From NCBI GenBank assembly GCA_016710935.1, contig JADJTY010000012.1, positions 62,001 through 126,000 of the forward strand: DNA of 64,000 nt, written 5' to 3'. The notes under the pieces are model-generated. The model ran no database searches, was not told where the DNA came from, and saw only the letters and a program-made list of their open reading frames with translations. Shown here one piece after another: positions 36,412-43,811 of this stretch. The position numbers and the translations under genes are program-made. Numbering within the stretch: the stretch's first letter is position 1; each line of letters starts with the position of its first letter. Source of the DNA: Chitinophagaceae bacterium (GTDB lineage: Bacteria; Bacteroidota; Bacteroidia; Chitinophagales; Chitinophagaceae).

Positions 36412-36978
36412 TTATTCTTTCACTCTTTCAACATACTCACCGGTTTTTGCATTCACTCTTATAAGTTCTCCCTCATTTACAAATAAAGGAACGTTAACCG
36501 TAGCCCCGGTTTCAACAGTCGCTGGCTTTAAAGTACGGGTTGCTGTATCGCCTTTCATGCCGGGTTCGCTGTAGGTTACCAATAAAACGATTTTATCGGG
36601 TAACTCAACTCCCATGGGCAAATCAGTTTCCCCGTTAATTAAAACGGTTACTTCCTGGCCATCCTTTAAAAACCTGGGAGCATCAATCATTGTTTCTGCA
36701 ACCGTTATCTGCTCAAAAGTTTCGGTATCCATAAAACTGTAACCGGTGTCATCTTTGTATAAATACTGGTAAGGCTTTTTTTCAACCCTTACCGGAAAGA
36801 TCGTTTCACCACTGTTCCAGGTTACTTCAATGGTGCGGTTATTATCTACACCTTTAAGTTTAGCCCAAACTTTGGCTGCTGCACGGGCCGTTTTGTTTTG
36901 CCCGAATTCAATAACACTATACAGGCTGCCATCTACTTTAATGATGAGACCTGAGCGCATATCTGCTGTTGTTGCCAT
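36412..36978 (-). CDS. efp: Elongation factor P with an Arg-type loop
   Basis: 188 residues, three beta-barrel domains; relieves ribosome stalling at polyproline. N-terminus MATTADMRSGLIIKVDG and C-terminal PLFVNEGELIRVNAKTGEYVERV are standard EF-P. The domain I loop, however, reads NKTARAAAKVWAKLK where most EF-Ps have KPGKGxAFVxxKLK. An Arg therefore occupies the position of the modifiable Lys. This recalls the loop of EfpL/YeiP and the rhamnosylated Arg of EarP-type EF-P. Whether the Arg is modified is unknown. Own promoter and terminator. Confidence 0.93.
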   Translation of the reverse strand: MATTADMRSGLIIKVDGSLYSVIEFGQNKTARAAAKVWAKLKGVDNNRTIEVTWNSGETIFPVRVEKKPYQYLYKDDTGYSFMDTETFEQITVAETMIDAPRFLKDGQEVTVLINGETDLPMGVELPDKIVLLVTYSEPGMKGDTATRTLKPATVETGATVNVPLFVNEGELIRVNAKTGEYVERVKE

Positions 36979-37015
36979 AATATCACAATTTTTATCCCGA
37001 TACTTACCGGGAGCG

Positions 37016-37047
37016 CAAAAGTAGGAATAGTATAGCTAAATGCGAAA
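37016..37047 (-). promoter_or_regulatory. Promoter of efp
   Basis: Minus-strand TACTTTTG (37016-37023), exact -7 box, with TTTCG about 19 nt upstream as -33. Confidence 0.6.
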
Positions 37048-37056
37048 TTCAGTTTA

Positions 37057-37092
37057 CCTCACCCCCAACCCCCTCTCCTAAGGGAGAGGGGG
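37057..37092. repeat. Dispersed C-rich hairpin repeat (CTCACCCC family)
   Basis: CCTCACCCCCAACC followed by CCCTCTCC-TAA-GGGAGAGGGGG hairpin. Lies between efp and the thioredoxin-like gene. Confidence 0.75.
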
Positions 37093-37180
37093 CTTTAGAC
37101 ACCGCGATTTCAGATCATTTTTTTACACTTAACAATCTATTATCAAACAAAGGAATTAGTTTTACCAAAATTTAAGGAAG

Positions 37181-37672
37181 ATGAAGAAATCGGTTTTTAC
37201 TTTAATTATAAGCTGCCTGGCTTTAAGTGGTTTTGCACAAATTGACAGCACCCAGCAATATTTTAAATCTCCTTACATACCAGCTTTTACTATCAGAAAA
37301 GTGCCTGACAGCAGCATTTTTACAAATACGATGCTGCAAAAAGGCAAACCAACTATTCTTGTTTTTTTTGATCCCGATTGCGACCATTGCCAGGAAGCAA
37401 CAAAAGGTTTTACAGCAAAAATTGACCGGTTTAAAGACGTGCAGATATTAATGGTTACGATCATGCAATTCGATCGTACCAAAAAATTTTATACCGATTA
37501 CAAGATTGCCGATTTCCCGAATATTACTGTAACCAGGGATGCGATCTATGATCTTCCCAAATTTTACAGGGTTCATACTATACCGGATGTGTATGTGTAT
37601 GATAAAAACGGTAAATTGATGAAGCACTATAAAAAAGACATTCCGGTTGACGAGATTGCGGCATTATTTTAA
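37181..37672 (+). CDS. Periplasmic thioredoxin-like (TlpA/redoxin) protein
   Basis: 163 residues. Signal peptide (residues 1-19, ending SGFAQ). Thioredoxin fold with FFDPDCDHCQEATKGF: a CxxC redox pair (CDHC, near residues 68-71) after the strand TILVFFD, and the cis-Pro region HTIPDVYVYD. Probably reduces or isomerises disulfides, or supports cytochrome c maturation, in the periplasm; exact partner unknown. Confidence 0.82.
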   Translation: MKKSVFTLIISCLALSGFAQIDSTQQYFKSPYIPAFTIRKVPDSSIFTNTMLQKGKPTILVFFDPDCDHCQEATKGFTAKIDRFKDVQILMVTIMQFDRTKKFYTDYKIADFPNITVTRDAIYDLPKFYRVHTIPDVYVYDKNGKLMKHYKKDIPVDEIAALF

Positions 37673-37686
37673 TCACTACCTGTACA

Positions 37687-38289
37687 TTATTTAATAAACC
37701 GCTGATCCCATATTACTTCTTCCTGTACAAGAATTCTGATATCGTAAATGCCTTTGGGTAGATGATCCACGGGGATTTTAATCTGCCTGCTAAGCGAACC
37801 GTACCTTTTCTTTGTAAAAATTCTCCCGGATGGTTGCTGAATGATGATATTAATAACTCCCCGGATAGGTTCCGATCCCCGGTATTCCAGCGTAAGCAGG
37901 TCGGTGACCGGTACCGGGTAAATAATCCAGCTTTTCGTGGCAGAGGTGATCATCACGATCACCTGCAGGCTGTAAACTGTTTTGCCATCTGCATACATAC
38001 ATTTCAGCCGGTAATAGTTTTCGCCCGTAACAAATTTTTTGTCTTCAAAATAAAAGCTGCGGTTTGCAGTAACGGGACCTACTTCCTGTAAAGCAATATC
38101 GGTCCATGTTTTATTACCGGAACTATGCTGAAGTGTATAGGTCTTTATTTCTGCAGAAGCATGTTGCCATTTAATGACCACTGCTTTTTTACGGCTGTTA
38201 TATACGGCGCTGAATTCAGGCAGTAAGCTAACGCCAAAACTGTTCATTTGATTAAAAACGAGGCCGATGACAAGTAGCGTTTTAAACAT
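37687..38289 (-). CDS. Small secreted protein with T9SS-type C-terminal domain
   Basis: 200 residues. Signal peptide-like N-terminus (about 1-18), then an Fn3-like segment (VIKWQHASAEIKTYTLQHS, YYRLKCMYADGKTVYS). The last about 80 residues have the shape of a type A T9SS sorting domain: WIIYPVPVTDLLTLEY, a middle GxIF turn, DHLPKGIYDIRILV, and a final basic WDQRFIK. Family knowledge predicts secretion through T9SS. There is almost no cargo besides the Fn3-like and sorting domains, so its role is obscure. Convergent with the thioredoxin-like gene, 14 nt apart. Confidence 0.72.
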   Translation of the reverse strand: MFKTLLVIGLVFNQMNSFGVSLLPEFSAVYNSRKKAVVIKWQHASAEIKTYTLQHSSGNKTWTDIALQEVGPVTANRSFYFEDKKFVTGENYYRLKCMYADGKTVYSLQVIVMITSATKSWIIYPVPVTDLLTLEYRGSEPIRGVINIIIQQPSGRIFTKKRYGSLSRQIKIPVDHLPKGIYDIRILVQEEVIWDQRFIK

Positions 38290-38400
38290 GGGTTGGATTT
38301 ATGGAGAACCCTATTCCCAAAATCAAACCAAGACTTCCCATTAAACAGTTAAAACTGGTTTTTCCATCTATTCCCATCCATTTTGCCGCTATAAAATGCA

Positions 38401-38431
38401 TTTTTACTAACTGTGTATTTAATTATCTTTG
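38401..38431 (+). promoter_or_regulatory. Promoter of mdh
   Basis: TATCTTTG at 38424-38431 (exact) with TTTT 19 nt upstream at 38401-38404; start codon 56 nt downstream. Confidence 0.6.
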
Positions 38432-38487
38432 CATTGCAAATCTGCCTGCGGTAAGCAGGTTATTTTTCTACCAATAAAAATATTTAC

Positions 38488-39417
38488 ATGAAAATTACTG
38501 TAGTTGGAGCCGGAGCCGTAGGTGCTACCTGTGCCGACAATATTGCCCGTAAAGAACTTTGTAATGAACTGGTGATTCTGGACATTAAAGAAGGTGTTGC
38601 CGAAGGCAAGGCCATGGATCTGATGCAAACCGCTACGTTGCTGGGTTTTGACACCCGCATTACCGGAAGCACCAATGATTATGCTAAAACTGCCGGAACA
38701 GATGTGGCCGTAATTACTTCAGGTATTCCACGTAAACCGGGCATGACCAGAGAAGAACTGATTGGCATTAACGCCGGTATTGTAAAATCGGTTACTGAAA
38801 ATATTTTACAACATTCGCCGGATGCCATTATTGTGGTCATCAGCAATCCGATGGATACCATGACCTACCTGGCTTTAAAATCAAGCGGTTTACCAAAGAA
38901 CAGGATAATTGGAATGGGCGGCATTTTAGACAGCAGCCGTTTTAAATATTTTTTATCAACTGCCATGGGTTGCCCTGCAACTGACCTGCAGGCAGTGGTT
39001 GTAGGCGGACATGGAGATACAACCATGATCCCGTTGGCAAGACTGGCTACTTACCAGGGAACGCCGGTTAGCAATTATTTGGATGCAGAGACTTTGAAAA
39101 AAGTAGTAGCTGATACTATGGTTGGCGGTGCAACACTTACCGGTTTATTGGGCACCAGTGCCTGGTATGCACCCGGTGCTGCCGGAGCGGCATTGGTGGA
39201 AGCTATTGTAAGAGATGAGAAAAAAATGTTTCCCTGCTGTGTTTTCCTTGAAGGTGAATACGGACAAAATGATATCTGCATTGGTGTACCGGTGGTAATT
39301 GGAAGATCCGGAATTGAGAAAATTATTGATTACAAACTGAATGAAGAAGAACAGGCAGCTTTTAATAAAAGTGCCGATGCTGTAAGAAGTATGAATGCCG
39401 CATTGGAAAATTTATAA
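38488..39417 (+). CDS. mdh: Malate dehydrogenase
   Basis: 309 residues, LDH-like MDH of the TCA cycle. KITVVGAGAVGATCADNIA (NAD binding), SGIPRKPGMTREEL with the substrate Arg residues near 83-90, ISNPMDTMTYLA, and catalytic His in VVGGHGDTTMIPL near 174. MTREEL in the mobile loop fits malate rather than lactate specificity. Own promoter and terminator; transcribed singly. Confidence 0.96.
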   Translation: MKITVVGAGAVGATCADNIARKELCNELVILDIKEGVAEGKAMDLMQTATLLGFDTRITGSTNDYAKTAGTDVAVITSGIPRKPGMTREELIGINAGIVKSVTENILQHSPDAIIVVISNPMDTMTYLALKSSGLPKNRIIGMGGILDSSRFKYFLSTAMGCPATDLQAVVVGGHGDTTMIPLARLATYQGTPVSNYLDAETLKKVVADTMVGGATLTGLLGTSAWYAPGAAGAALVEAIVRDEKKMFPCCVFLEGEYGQNDICIGVPVVIGRSGIEKIIDYKLNEEEQAAFNKSADAVRSMNAALENL

Positions 39418-39432
39418 ATTTTATATTATCTG

Positions 39433-39467
39433 AAAGCCTCCGATTTTCATCGGGGGCTTTTTTTATG
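39433..39467 (+). terminator. Terminator of mdh
   Basis: 12-bp stem AAAGCCTCCGAT/ATCGGGGGCTTT (one wobble), TTTC loop, followed by a run of T. Confidence 0.9.
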
Positions 39468-39579
39468 ACTAATCACAGGCTATAATTATTTAATTGTTGA
39501 TTCTGTTGATTCTTTAAAATATCTTAACTCCTTTCATGAATTAAAACTCAACGGAGTAACGGATTAACGAATTAACGTT

Positions 39580-40470
39580 TTAACTAACGCCATCAGTTAC
39601 CATCTCTTTATTGATCTTCATCACCAGGCCCTGCAATACTTTGCCAGGACCGGCTTCTGTAAAATTCCTTGCACCATCAGCAATCATGGCTTCTACACTT
39701 TGTGTCCAACGAACCGCACCGGTTAACTGGTCAATTAAATTGTGTTTTATAGCTGTGGGATTGGTTACTGCTTTAGCCACTACGTTCTGATACACCGGGC
39801 AGGATGGTTCATTAAAATGTGTTGCTTCAATGGCTTCTGTAAGTTCTTCTTTGGCAGATAACATCAATGGCGAATGAAAGGCACCACCTACAGGTAATAC
39901 CAATGCACGCCTGGCACCAGCCGCTTTCATGCGTTCGCAGGCTATATCAATACCTTTTACAGTACCACTAATCACGAGTTGCCCGGGGCAGTTATAATTG
40001 GCAGGTACTACTACTTCTCCTGTTTCTCTCATTACCCCATTACAAATTTCTTCCACCACATGGTCGCTCAGGGACAATACAGCAGCCATGGTTGATGGAA
40101 TCATCTGACAGGCACGCTGCATGGCCTGTGCACGAATGGAAACCAGCATCAGTGCATCTTCAAAACTCAATACATTGTTGGCAACCAGGGCAGAAAATTC
40201 GCCCAAAGAATGCCCTGCCACCATATCGGGTTTTGCATTTGCCAGTGTTTTATAAGCAGTAACCGAATGCAGAAAAATAGCTGGTTGCGTTACATTGGTT
40301 TGCTTCAGGTCTTCATCTGTTCCGTTGAACATGATATCAGAAATTCTGAAACCTAAAATTTCATTCGCCTGTTCAAACATTTCTTTTGAAGCAGCATCAG
40401 CATCGTACAGGTTTTTTCCCATACCGCTAAATTGAGAACCCTGACCGGGGAATATATAAGCATGTGCCAT
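39580..40470 (-). CDS. fabD: Malonyl-CoA:ACP transacylase
   Basis: About 296 residues from ATG 40470. Loads malonyl groups onto ACP. AYIFPGQGSQFSGMG at the N-terminus, nucleophile in VAGHSLGEFSAL near residue 90, the Gln of the GQGSQ loop, and VGGAFHSPLM with the active-site His near 200. The in-frame extension to 40518 reads like non-coding sequence and contains part of the folE terminator region, so it was rejected. folE lies upstream on the same strand with a terminator between. Confidence 0.94.
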   Translation of the reverse strand: MAHAYIFPGQGSQFSGMGKNLYDADAASKEMFEQANEILGFRISDIMFNGTDEDLKQTNVTQPAIFLHSVTAYKTLANAKPDMVAGHSLGEFSALVANNVLSFEDALMLVSIRAQAMQRACQMIPSTMAAVLSLSDHVVEEICNGVMRETGEVVVPANYNCPGQLVISGTVKGIDIACERMKAAGARRALVLPVGGAFHSPLMLSAKEELTEAIEATHFNEPSCPVYQNVVAKAVTNPTAIKHNLIDQLTGAVRWTQSVEAMIADGARNFTEAGPGKVLQGLVMKINKEMVTDGVS

Positions 40471-40503
40471 CGTTAATAGTTTTAGAATACAAATAAAACG
40501 AAA

Positions 40504-40526
40504 AAATCCCTTCTGCAAAGGGATTT
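40504..40526 (-). terminator. Terminator of folE
   Basis: 9-bp stem AAATCCCTT/AAGGGATTT with 5-nt loop and following T-rich sequence on the minus strand, 30 nt after the folE stop. Confidence 0.7.
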
Positions 40527-40555
40527 CTGAATTCAGTTTGTTCTTACTTATTTTA

Positions 40556-41152
40556 TTAATGCAATTTTGCCGAGATCAATTTCACAAATTCACTCCTTGT
40601 CTCATTTTTTTCAAACTCTCCCCAAAAAGCAGATGTAGTAGTAACAGAATTTTGTTTCTCCACCCCTCTCATCATCATGCATAAATGCGACGCTTCAATT
40701 ACTACCGCCACGCCTATCGGGTTGAGTGTTTCTTTTATTGCATTCAATATCTGGTGCGTTAATCTTTCCTGCACCTGCAACCTGCGGCTGAATACATCTA
40801 CTACCCTGGCAATCTTACTCAGCCCGGTAATGTATCCGTTTGGAATATAGGCTACGTGTGCTTTGCCGTAAAAGGGAAGCATATGGTGCTCACACATGCT
40901 GTACAGTTCAATGTCTTTTACAATGATCATTTCACTTACATCTTCATGAAATTTTGCAGAATTTAAAATGGCATTGGCATCAATCTCATAACCCTGTGTA
41001 AGAAACTGCATTGCCTTGGCAACACGTTCGGGTGTTTTTTCAAGTCCTTCCCTCTCAGGATCTTCGCCTAAAAGCCGTAAAGTATTTTTGTAATTCTCTA
41101 TGAGCCCCAATGTGGTTTTCTCATCGTACTGTTCAATTTTTTTATAAGCCAT
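40556..41152 (-). CDS. folE: GTP cyclohydrolase I
   Basis: 198 residues. Converts GTP to 7,8-dihydroneopterin triphosphate. Zinc ligands in YSMCEHHMLPFYGKAHVAYIP (Cys and His near 85-88) and CMMMRGVEKQNSVTTTS (Cys near 156). TPERVAKAMQFLTQGY near 45. Two 6-pyruvoyl-tetrahydropterin synthase paralogs lie directly upstream in the same direction, so its product probably feeds a pterin pathway beside folate. Confidence 0.95.
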   Translation of the reverse strand: MAYKKIEQYDEKTTLGLIENYKNTLRLLGEDPEREGLEKTPERVAKAMQFLTQGYEIDANAILNSAKFHEDVSEMIIVKDIELYSMCEHHMLPFYGKAHVAYIPNGYITGLSKIARVVDVFSRRLQVQERLTHQILNAIKETLNPIGVAVVIEASHLCMMMRGVEKQNSVTTTSAFWGEFEKNETRSEFVKLISAKLH

Positions 41153-41187
41153 GTATATATTTAGTATTTAGATTTTTGACTTTTAAC

Positions 41188-41601
41188 TTATGCCGGATAA
41201 TCCACAAAATTCCTTTCTGTTTCATACAGGCGGATCTGCAGATCAAATTTCATATCAATTTTTTCTCTTAAAATATTATAGATCACAATCGCAATATTTT
41301 CTGCAGTAGGATTAAGATCTTTAAACTCTGCCGTATCGTCATTCAGGTTTTTGTGATCAAACCTTTCAAGCACATTTTCCTGTGCTATGTCACTCAGCAG
41401 TTTCATATCCATTACGTAACCGGTTTGCGGATCGGGTTCGCCGGTTACTTTAATTACCAGTTCATAATTATGACCGTGAAAATGAGGATTATTGCATTTA
41501 CCAAAAACCTGCTTGTTGGTGGCTTCATCCCACAGCGGGTTGTTTAAACGGTGGGCGGCGTTAAAATGTTCTTTACGGTAAACGGCTACTTTTTTATTCA
41601 T
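41188..41601 (-). CDS. 6-pyruvoyl-tetrahydropterin synthase-type enzyme, paralog 1
   Basis: 137 residues. EHFNAAHRLNNPLWDE gives the first zinc His, and FGKCNNPHFHGHNYEL gives the catalytic Cys plus two zinc His. The Cys-to-HGH spacing is C-x5-HGH, as in eukaryotic-type PTPS, rather than the C-x3-HGH of QueD. RFDHKNLND supplies the catalytic Asp/His. It acts on dihydroneopterin triphosphate from FolE; the end product could be a tetrahydropterin or a queuosine precursor. 35 nt upstream of folE on the same strand. Confidence 0.88.
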   Translation of the reverse strand: MNKKVAVYRKEHFNAAHRLNNPLWDEATNKQVFGKCNNPHFHGHNYELVIKVTGEPDPQTGYVMDMKLLSDIAQENVLERFDHKNLNDDTAEFKDLNPTAENIAIVIYNILREKIDMKFDLQIRLYETERNFVDYPA

Positions 41602-41764
41602 AACAAATGATATAACATATGAACATTACAATTTGTTCTTAAAATTTTAAGTAAATCGTGAGAACAAAATTTGCTGATGGTTAAAACAGAAGTCTGCTGA
41701 TCAAACCTACCAACGATTGAAAGTTATTGAAGTAAAGTTAGGGTTTGTTTGTTTGATACTGAAA

Positions 41765-42175
41765 TTAGTTACCGTAGTATTCAACAAATATCCGGGGCGT
41801 TTCAGATAATTTAAGGCTATGCAGCTGAACACCGGCTGGCAGGTGCGGCGTCAGTTCGTTCCAGATACCGATCACCAGGTTTTCAATAGAGCAAAGTTTA
41901 TCCTTCATAAAATCAACATCTACATTCAGGTTTTTGTGATCCAGCTTATCAATTACATGCTCTTTTACAATAATGCTCAGTTTTTTTACATCGTATACAA
42001 ATCCGGTATCGGGGTCAGGGTCACCTTTCAGTGTAACAAACAATTCAAAATTATGCCCATGCCAGTTTTCATTGGCACATTTGCCAAATACTTCCTCATT
42101 TTTTTCACGGCTCCATGCCGGGTTATATAATTTATGAGCTGCGTTAAAATGTTCTATCCTGGTGATGTAAACCAT
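41765..42175 (-). CDS. 6-pyruvoyl-tetrahydropterin synthase-type enzyme, paralog 2
   Basis: 136 residues from ATG 42175. Same fold and residues as its neighbour: EHFNAAHKLYNPAWS, FGKCANENWHGHNFEL (C-x5-HGH), TGFVYDVKKL, KLDHKNLNVD. About half identical by eye, so an old tandem duplication; the paralogs may use different substrates or be tissue-like isoforms of one step. The longer frame to 42253 is rejected because the promoter box TACCTTTG (minus, 42195-42202) falls inside it. Confidence 0.87.
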   Translation of the reverse strand: MVYITRIEHFNAAHKLYNPAWSREKNEEVFGKCANENWHGHNFELFVTLKGDPDPDTGFVYDVKKLSIIVKEHVIDKLDHKNLNVDVDFMKDKLCSIENLVIGIWNELTPHLPAGVQLHSLKLSETPRIFVEYYGN

Positions 42176-42194
42176 TAAATATTCAAAATTTCGG

Positions 42195-42202
42195 CAAAGG
42201 TA
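42195..42202 (-). promoter_or_regulatory. Promoter -7 box of the second PTPS gene
   Basis: Minus-strand TACCTTTG, an exact TAnnTTTG match, 20 nt upstream of the ATG at 42175. No clear -33. Confidence 0.5.
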
Positions 42203-42247
42203 ACTGCTAAATCCTGAAATGTGAAGTGTAAATACGAAATTTGCACC

Positions 42248-42877
42248 ATGCAAATCTTACTCATAGCTGCAACTGCATCAGAAATTGAGCCATTTACAGC
42301 TGCATATAACCGTATGGATACACTCATAACCGGCGTTGGGGTTCCTGCTGCCATCTACCATTTACAAAAACGCATCCACCAGGTAGATTATGACCTTATC
42401 ATCCAGGCAGGTATTGCCGGGAGTTTTTCAGATGAAATGACACCGGGCCAGGTTGTACTGGTAAAACAGGATTGCTTTGCCGATCTGGGTATTGAAGAGA
42501 AGGGAAACTACACACCGGTTTTTAATACTGCCTTTGCAGATAAAGATGAGTTTCCTTTTACTGATGGTTGGATGATAAATACAGATGAAAATCTAAAATA
42601 CTCCGATCTGCTAAATGCAAAAGCCATCACAGTAAATAAAGTAAGCGATAGTGAATTACAAAAAAAACAGTTCTCCCAAACTTTTAATGCCGATATAGAA
42701 ACAATGGAAGGCGCTGCATTGCACTATGTTTGTTTGCAGGAACATATTCCTTTTTTACAGATCAGATCAATATCGAACCAGGTTGGTGAAAGAGATAAAA
42801 CAAAATGGAAAATAAAAGAAGCCATTGAAAATTTGAACAAAGAACTAATCACACTAATTAAACAATTAACAAATTAA
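42248..42877 (+). CDS. mqnB: Futalosine hydrolase
   Basis: 209 residues from ATG 42248. Nucleosidase releasing hypoxanthine from futalosine in the alternative menaquinone pathway. ILLIAATASEIEPF, GVGVPAAIYHL, IIQAGIAGSFSDEMTPGQVV, and ADIETMEGAALHYVC with the catalytic-region Glu and Met of the MTA/SAH nucleosidase fold. The next gene, mqnD, is from the same pathway. An upstream start at 42221 overlaps the divergent promoter and is less likely. Confidence 0.92.
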   Translation: MQILLIAATASEIEPFTAAYNRMDTLITGVGVPAAIYHLQKRIHQVDYDLIIQAGIAGSFSDEMTPGQVVLVKQDCFADLGIEEKGNYTPVFNTAFADKDEFPFTDGWMINTDENLKYSDLLNAKAITVNKVSDSELQKKQFSQTFNADIETMEGAALHYVCLQEHIPFLQIRSISNQVGERDKTKWKIKEAIENLNKELITLIKQLTN

Positions 42878-42879
42878 CG

Positions 42880-42906
42880 CCCGCCTGAACGATCATTCGG
42901 GCTGGG
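42880..42906. repeat. GC-rich hairpin repeat between mqnB and mqnD
   Basis: CCCGCCTGAA (42880-42889) pairs imperfectly with TTCGGGCTGGG (42896-42906). Similar in sequence to the second hairpin inserted inside mqnD (43216-43242), so probably the same repeat family. Confidence 0.6.
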
Positions 42907-42920
42907 ATTAACATTTCAAA

Positions 42921-43811
42921 ATGCATTTAACCTTAGGCTTTTCACCCTGCCCCAACGATACATTTATTTTTGATGCGCTGGTAAACAATAAAATTGATAC
43001 GGGTGGATTAACCTTTGATGTGGTTTTAGAAGATGTTCAAACACTTAATATCTGGGCATTGCAAGGCAGATTGGATATAACAAAACTCAGTTATGGTGTA
43101 TTACCCTTAGTACTCGAAAAATATATTGTATTGAACAGTGGCAGCGCTTTGGGAAAGGGAGTGGGGCCACTCCTAATATCGAACCTGCCTACCGGGCAGG
43201 CAGGCAAGGAACAAGCCCGCCCGGATGACCTGTTCGGACGGGGAATATTGAATGTTGAAGAAAATATAATTGCAATACCCGGTGAACATACTACAGCGCA
43301 TTTACTTTTTTCTTTGGCTTATCCCCATGCAAAAAACAAAGTTTTTCTTCGGTATGATGAAATAGAGAATTTTGTTTTAGCAGGAAAAGGACTGGGTGTA
43401 ATTATTCATGAAAACCGGTTTACTTATGCCGATAAAGGTTTGCATAAAATTACCGACCTGGGCGATTACTGGGAGAAAGAAACAGGCAATTCCATTCCGC
43501 TTGGCGGCATTGTAATACGCCGTACTGTTGATGCAACCATTGCCCGGCAGGTTGATGAACTAATAAAGAAAAGCATTGAATATGCTTACCATCATCATTA
43601 CGATGAACTGGCCGGTTATGTAAAAATCCATTCGCAGGAAATGAGCGAAGCTGTAATGCGTAAACATATTGATCTTTACGTAAACAATCATTCACTTGAT
43701 CTGGGCGACACCGGAAAAAATGCAGTAATAAAATTGCTGGATGTGTATCAGCAAAATAAACCCGCAACCGTTCTTGACAGTACAGCCATATTTCTTGATA
43801 CAATAAATTAA
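42921..43811 (+). CDS. mqnD: 1,4-dihydroxy-6-naphthoate synthase
   Basis: 296 residues, periplasmic-binding-protein fold, late step of the futalosine menaquinone pathway. LGFSPCPNDTFIFDAL at the start, LDITKLSYGVLPLVL, GSALGKGVGPLLIS, then AIPGEHTTAHLLFSLAYP, FVLAGKGLGVIIHE, DYWEKETGNSIPLGGIV. Between GPLLIS and IAIPG there is an extra roughly 20-residue stretch (NLPTGQAGKEQARPDDLFGRG) encoded by two palindromes, not usual in the family. The frame is kept, so the enzyme may be functional. Overlaps the convergent phr gene by 4 nt. Confidence 0.92.
   Translation: MHLTLGFSPCPNDTFIFDALVNNKIDTGGLTFDVVLEDVQTLNIWALQGRLDITKLSYGVLPLVLEKYIVLNSGSALGKGVGPLLISNLPTGQAGKEQARPDDLFGRGILNVEENIIAIPGEHTTAHLLFSLAYPHAKNKVFLRYDEIENFVLAGKGLGVIIHENRFTYADKGLHKITDLGDYWEKETGNSIPLGGIVIRRTVDATIARQVDELIKKSIEYAYHHHYDELAGYVKIHSQEMSEAVMRKHIDLYVNNHSLDLGDTGKNAVIKLLDVYQQNKPATVLDSTAIFLDTIN
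43184..43242. repeat. Two-hairpin palindromic insertion within mqnD
   Basis: CCTGCC-TACCG-GGCAGG at 43184-43200 and CCCGCCCG (43216-43223) with CGGACGGG (43235-43242). In frame inside the coding sequence; encodes LPTGQAG and a polar Gly/Arg-rich piece. Confidence 0.75.
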
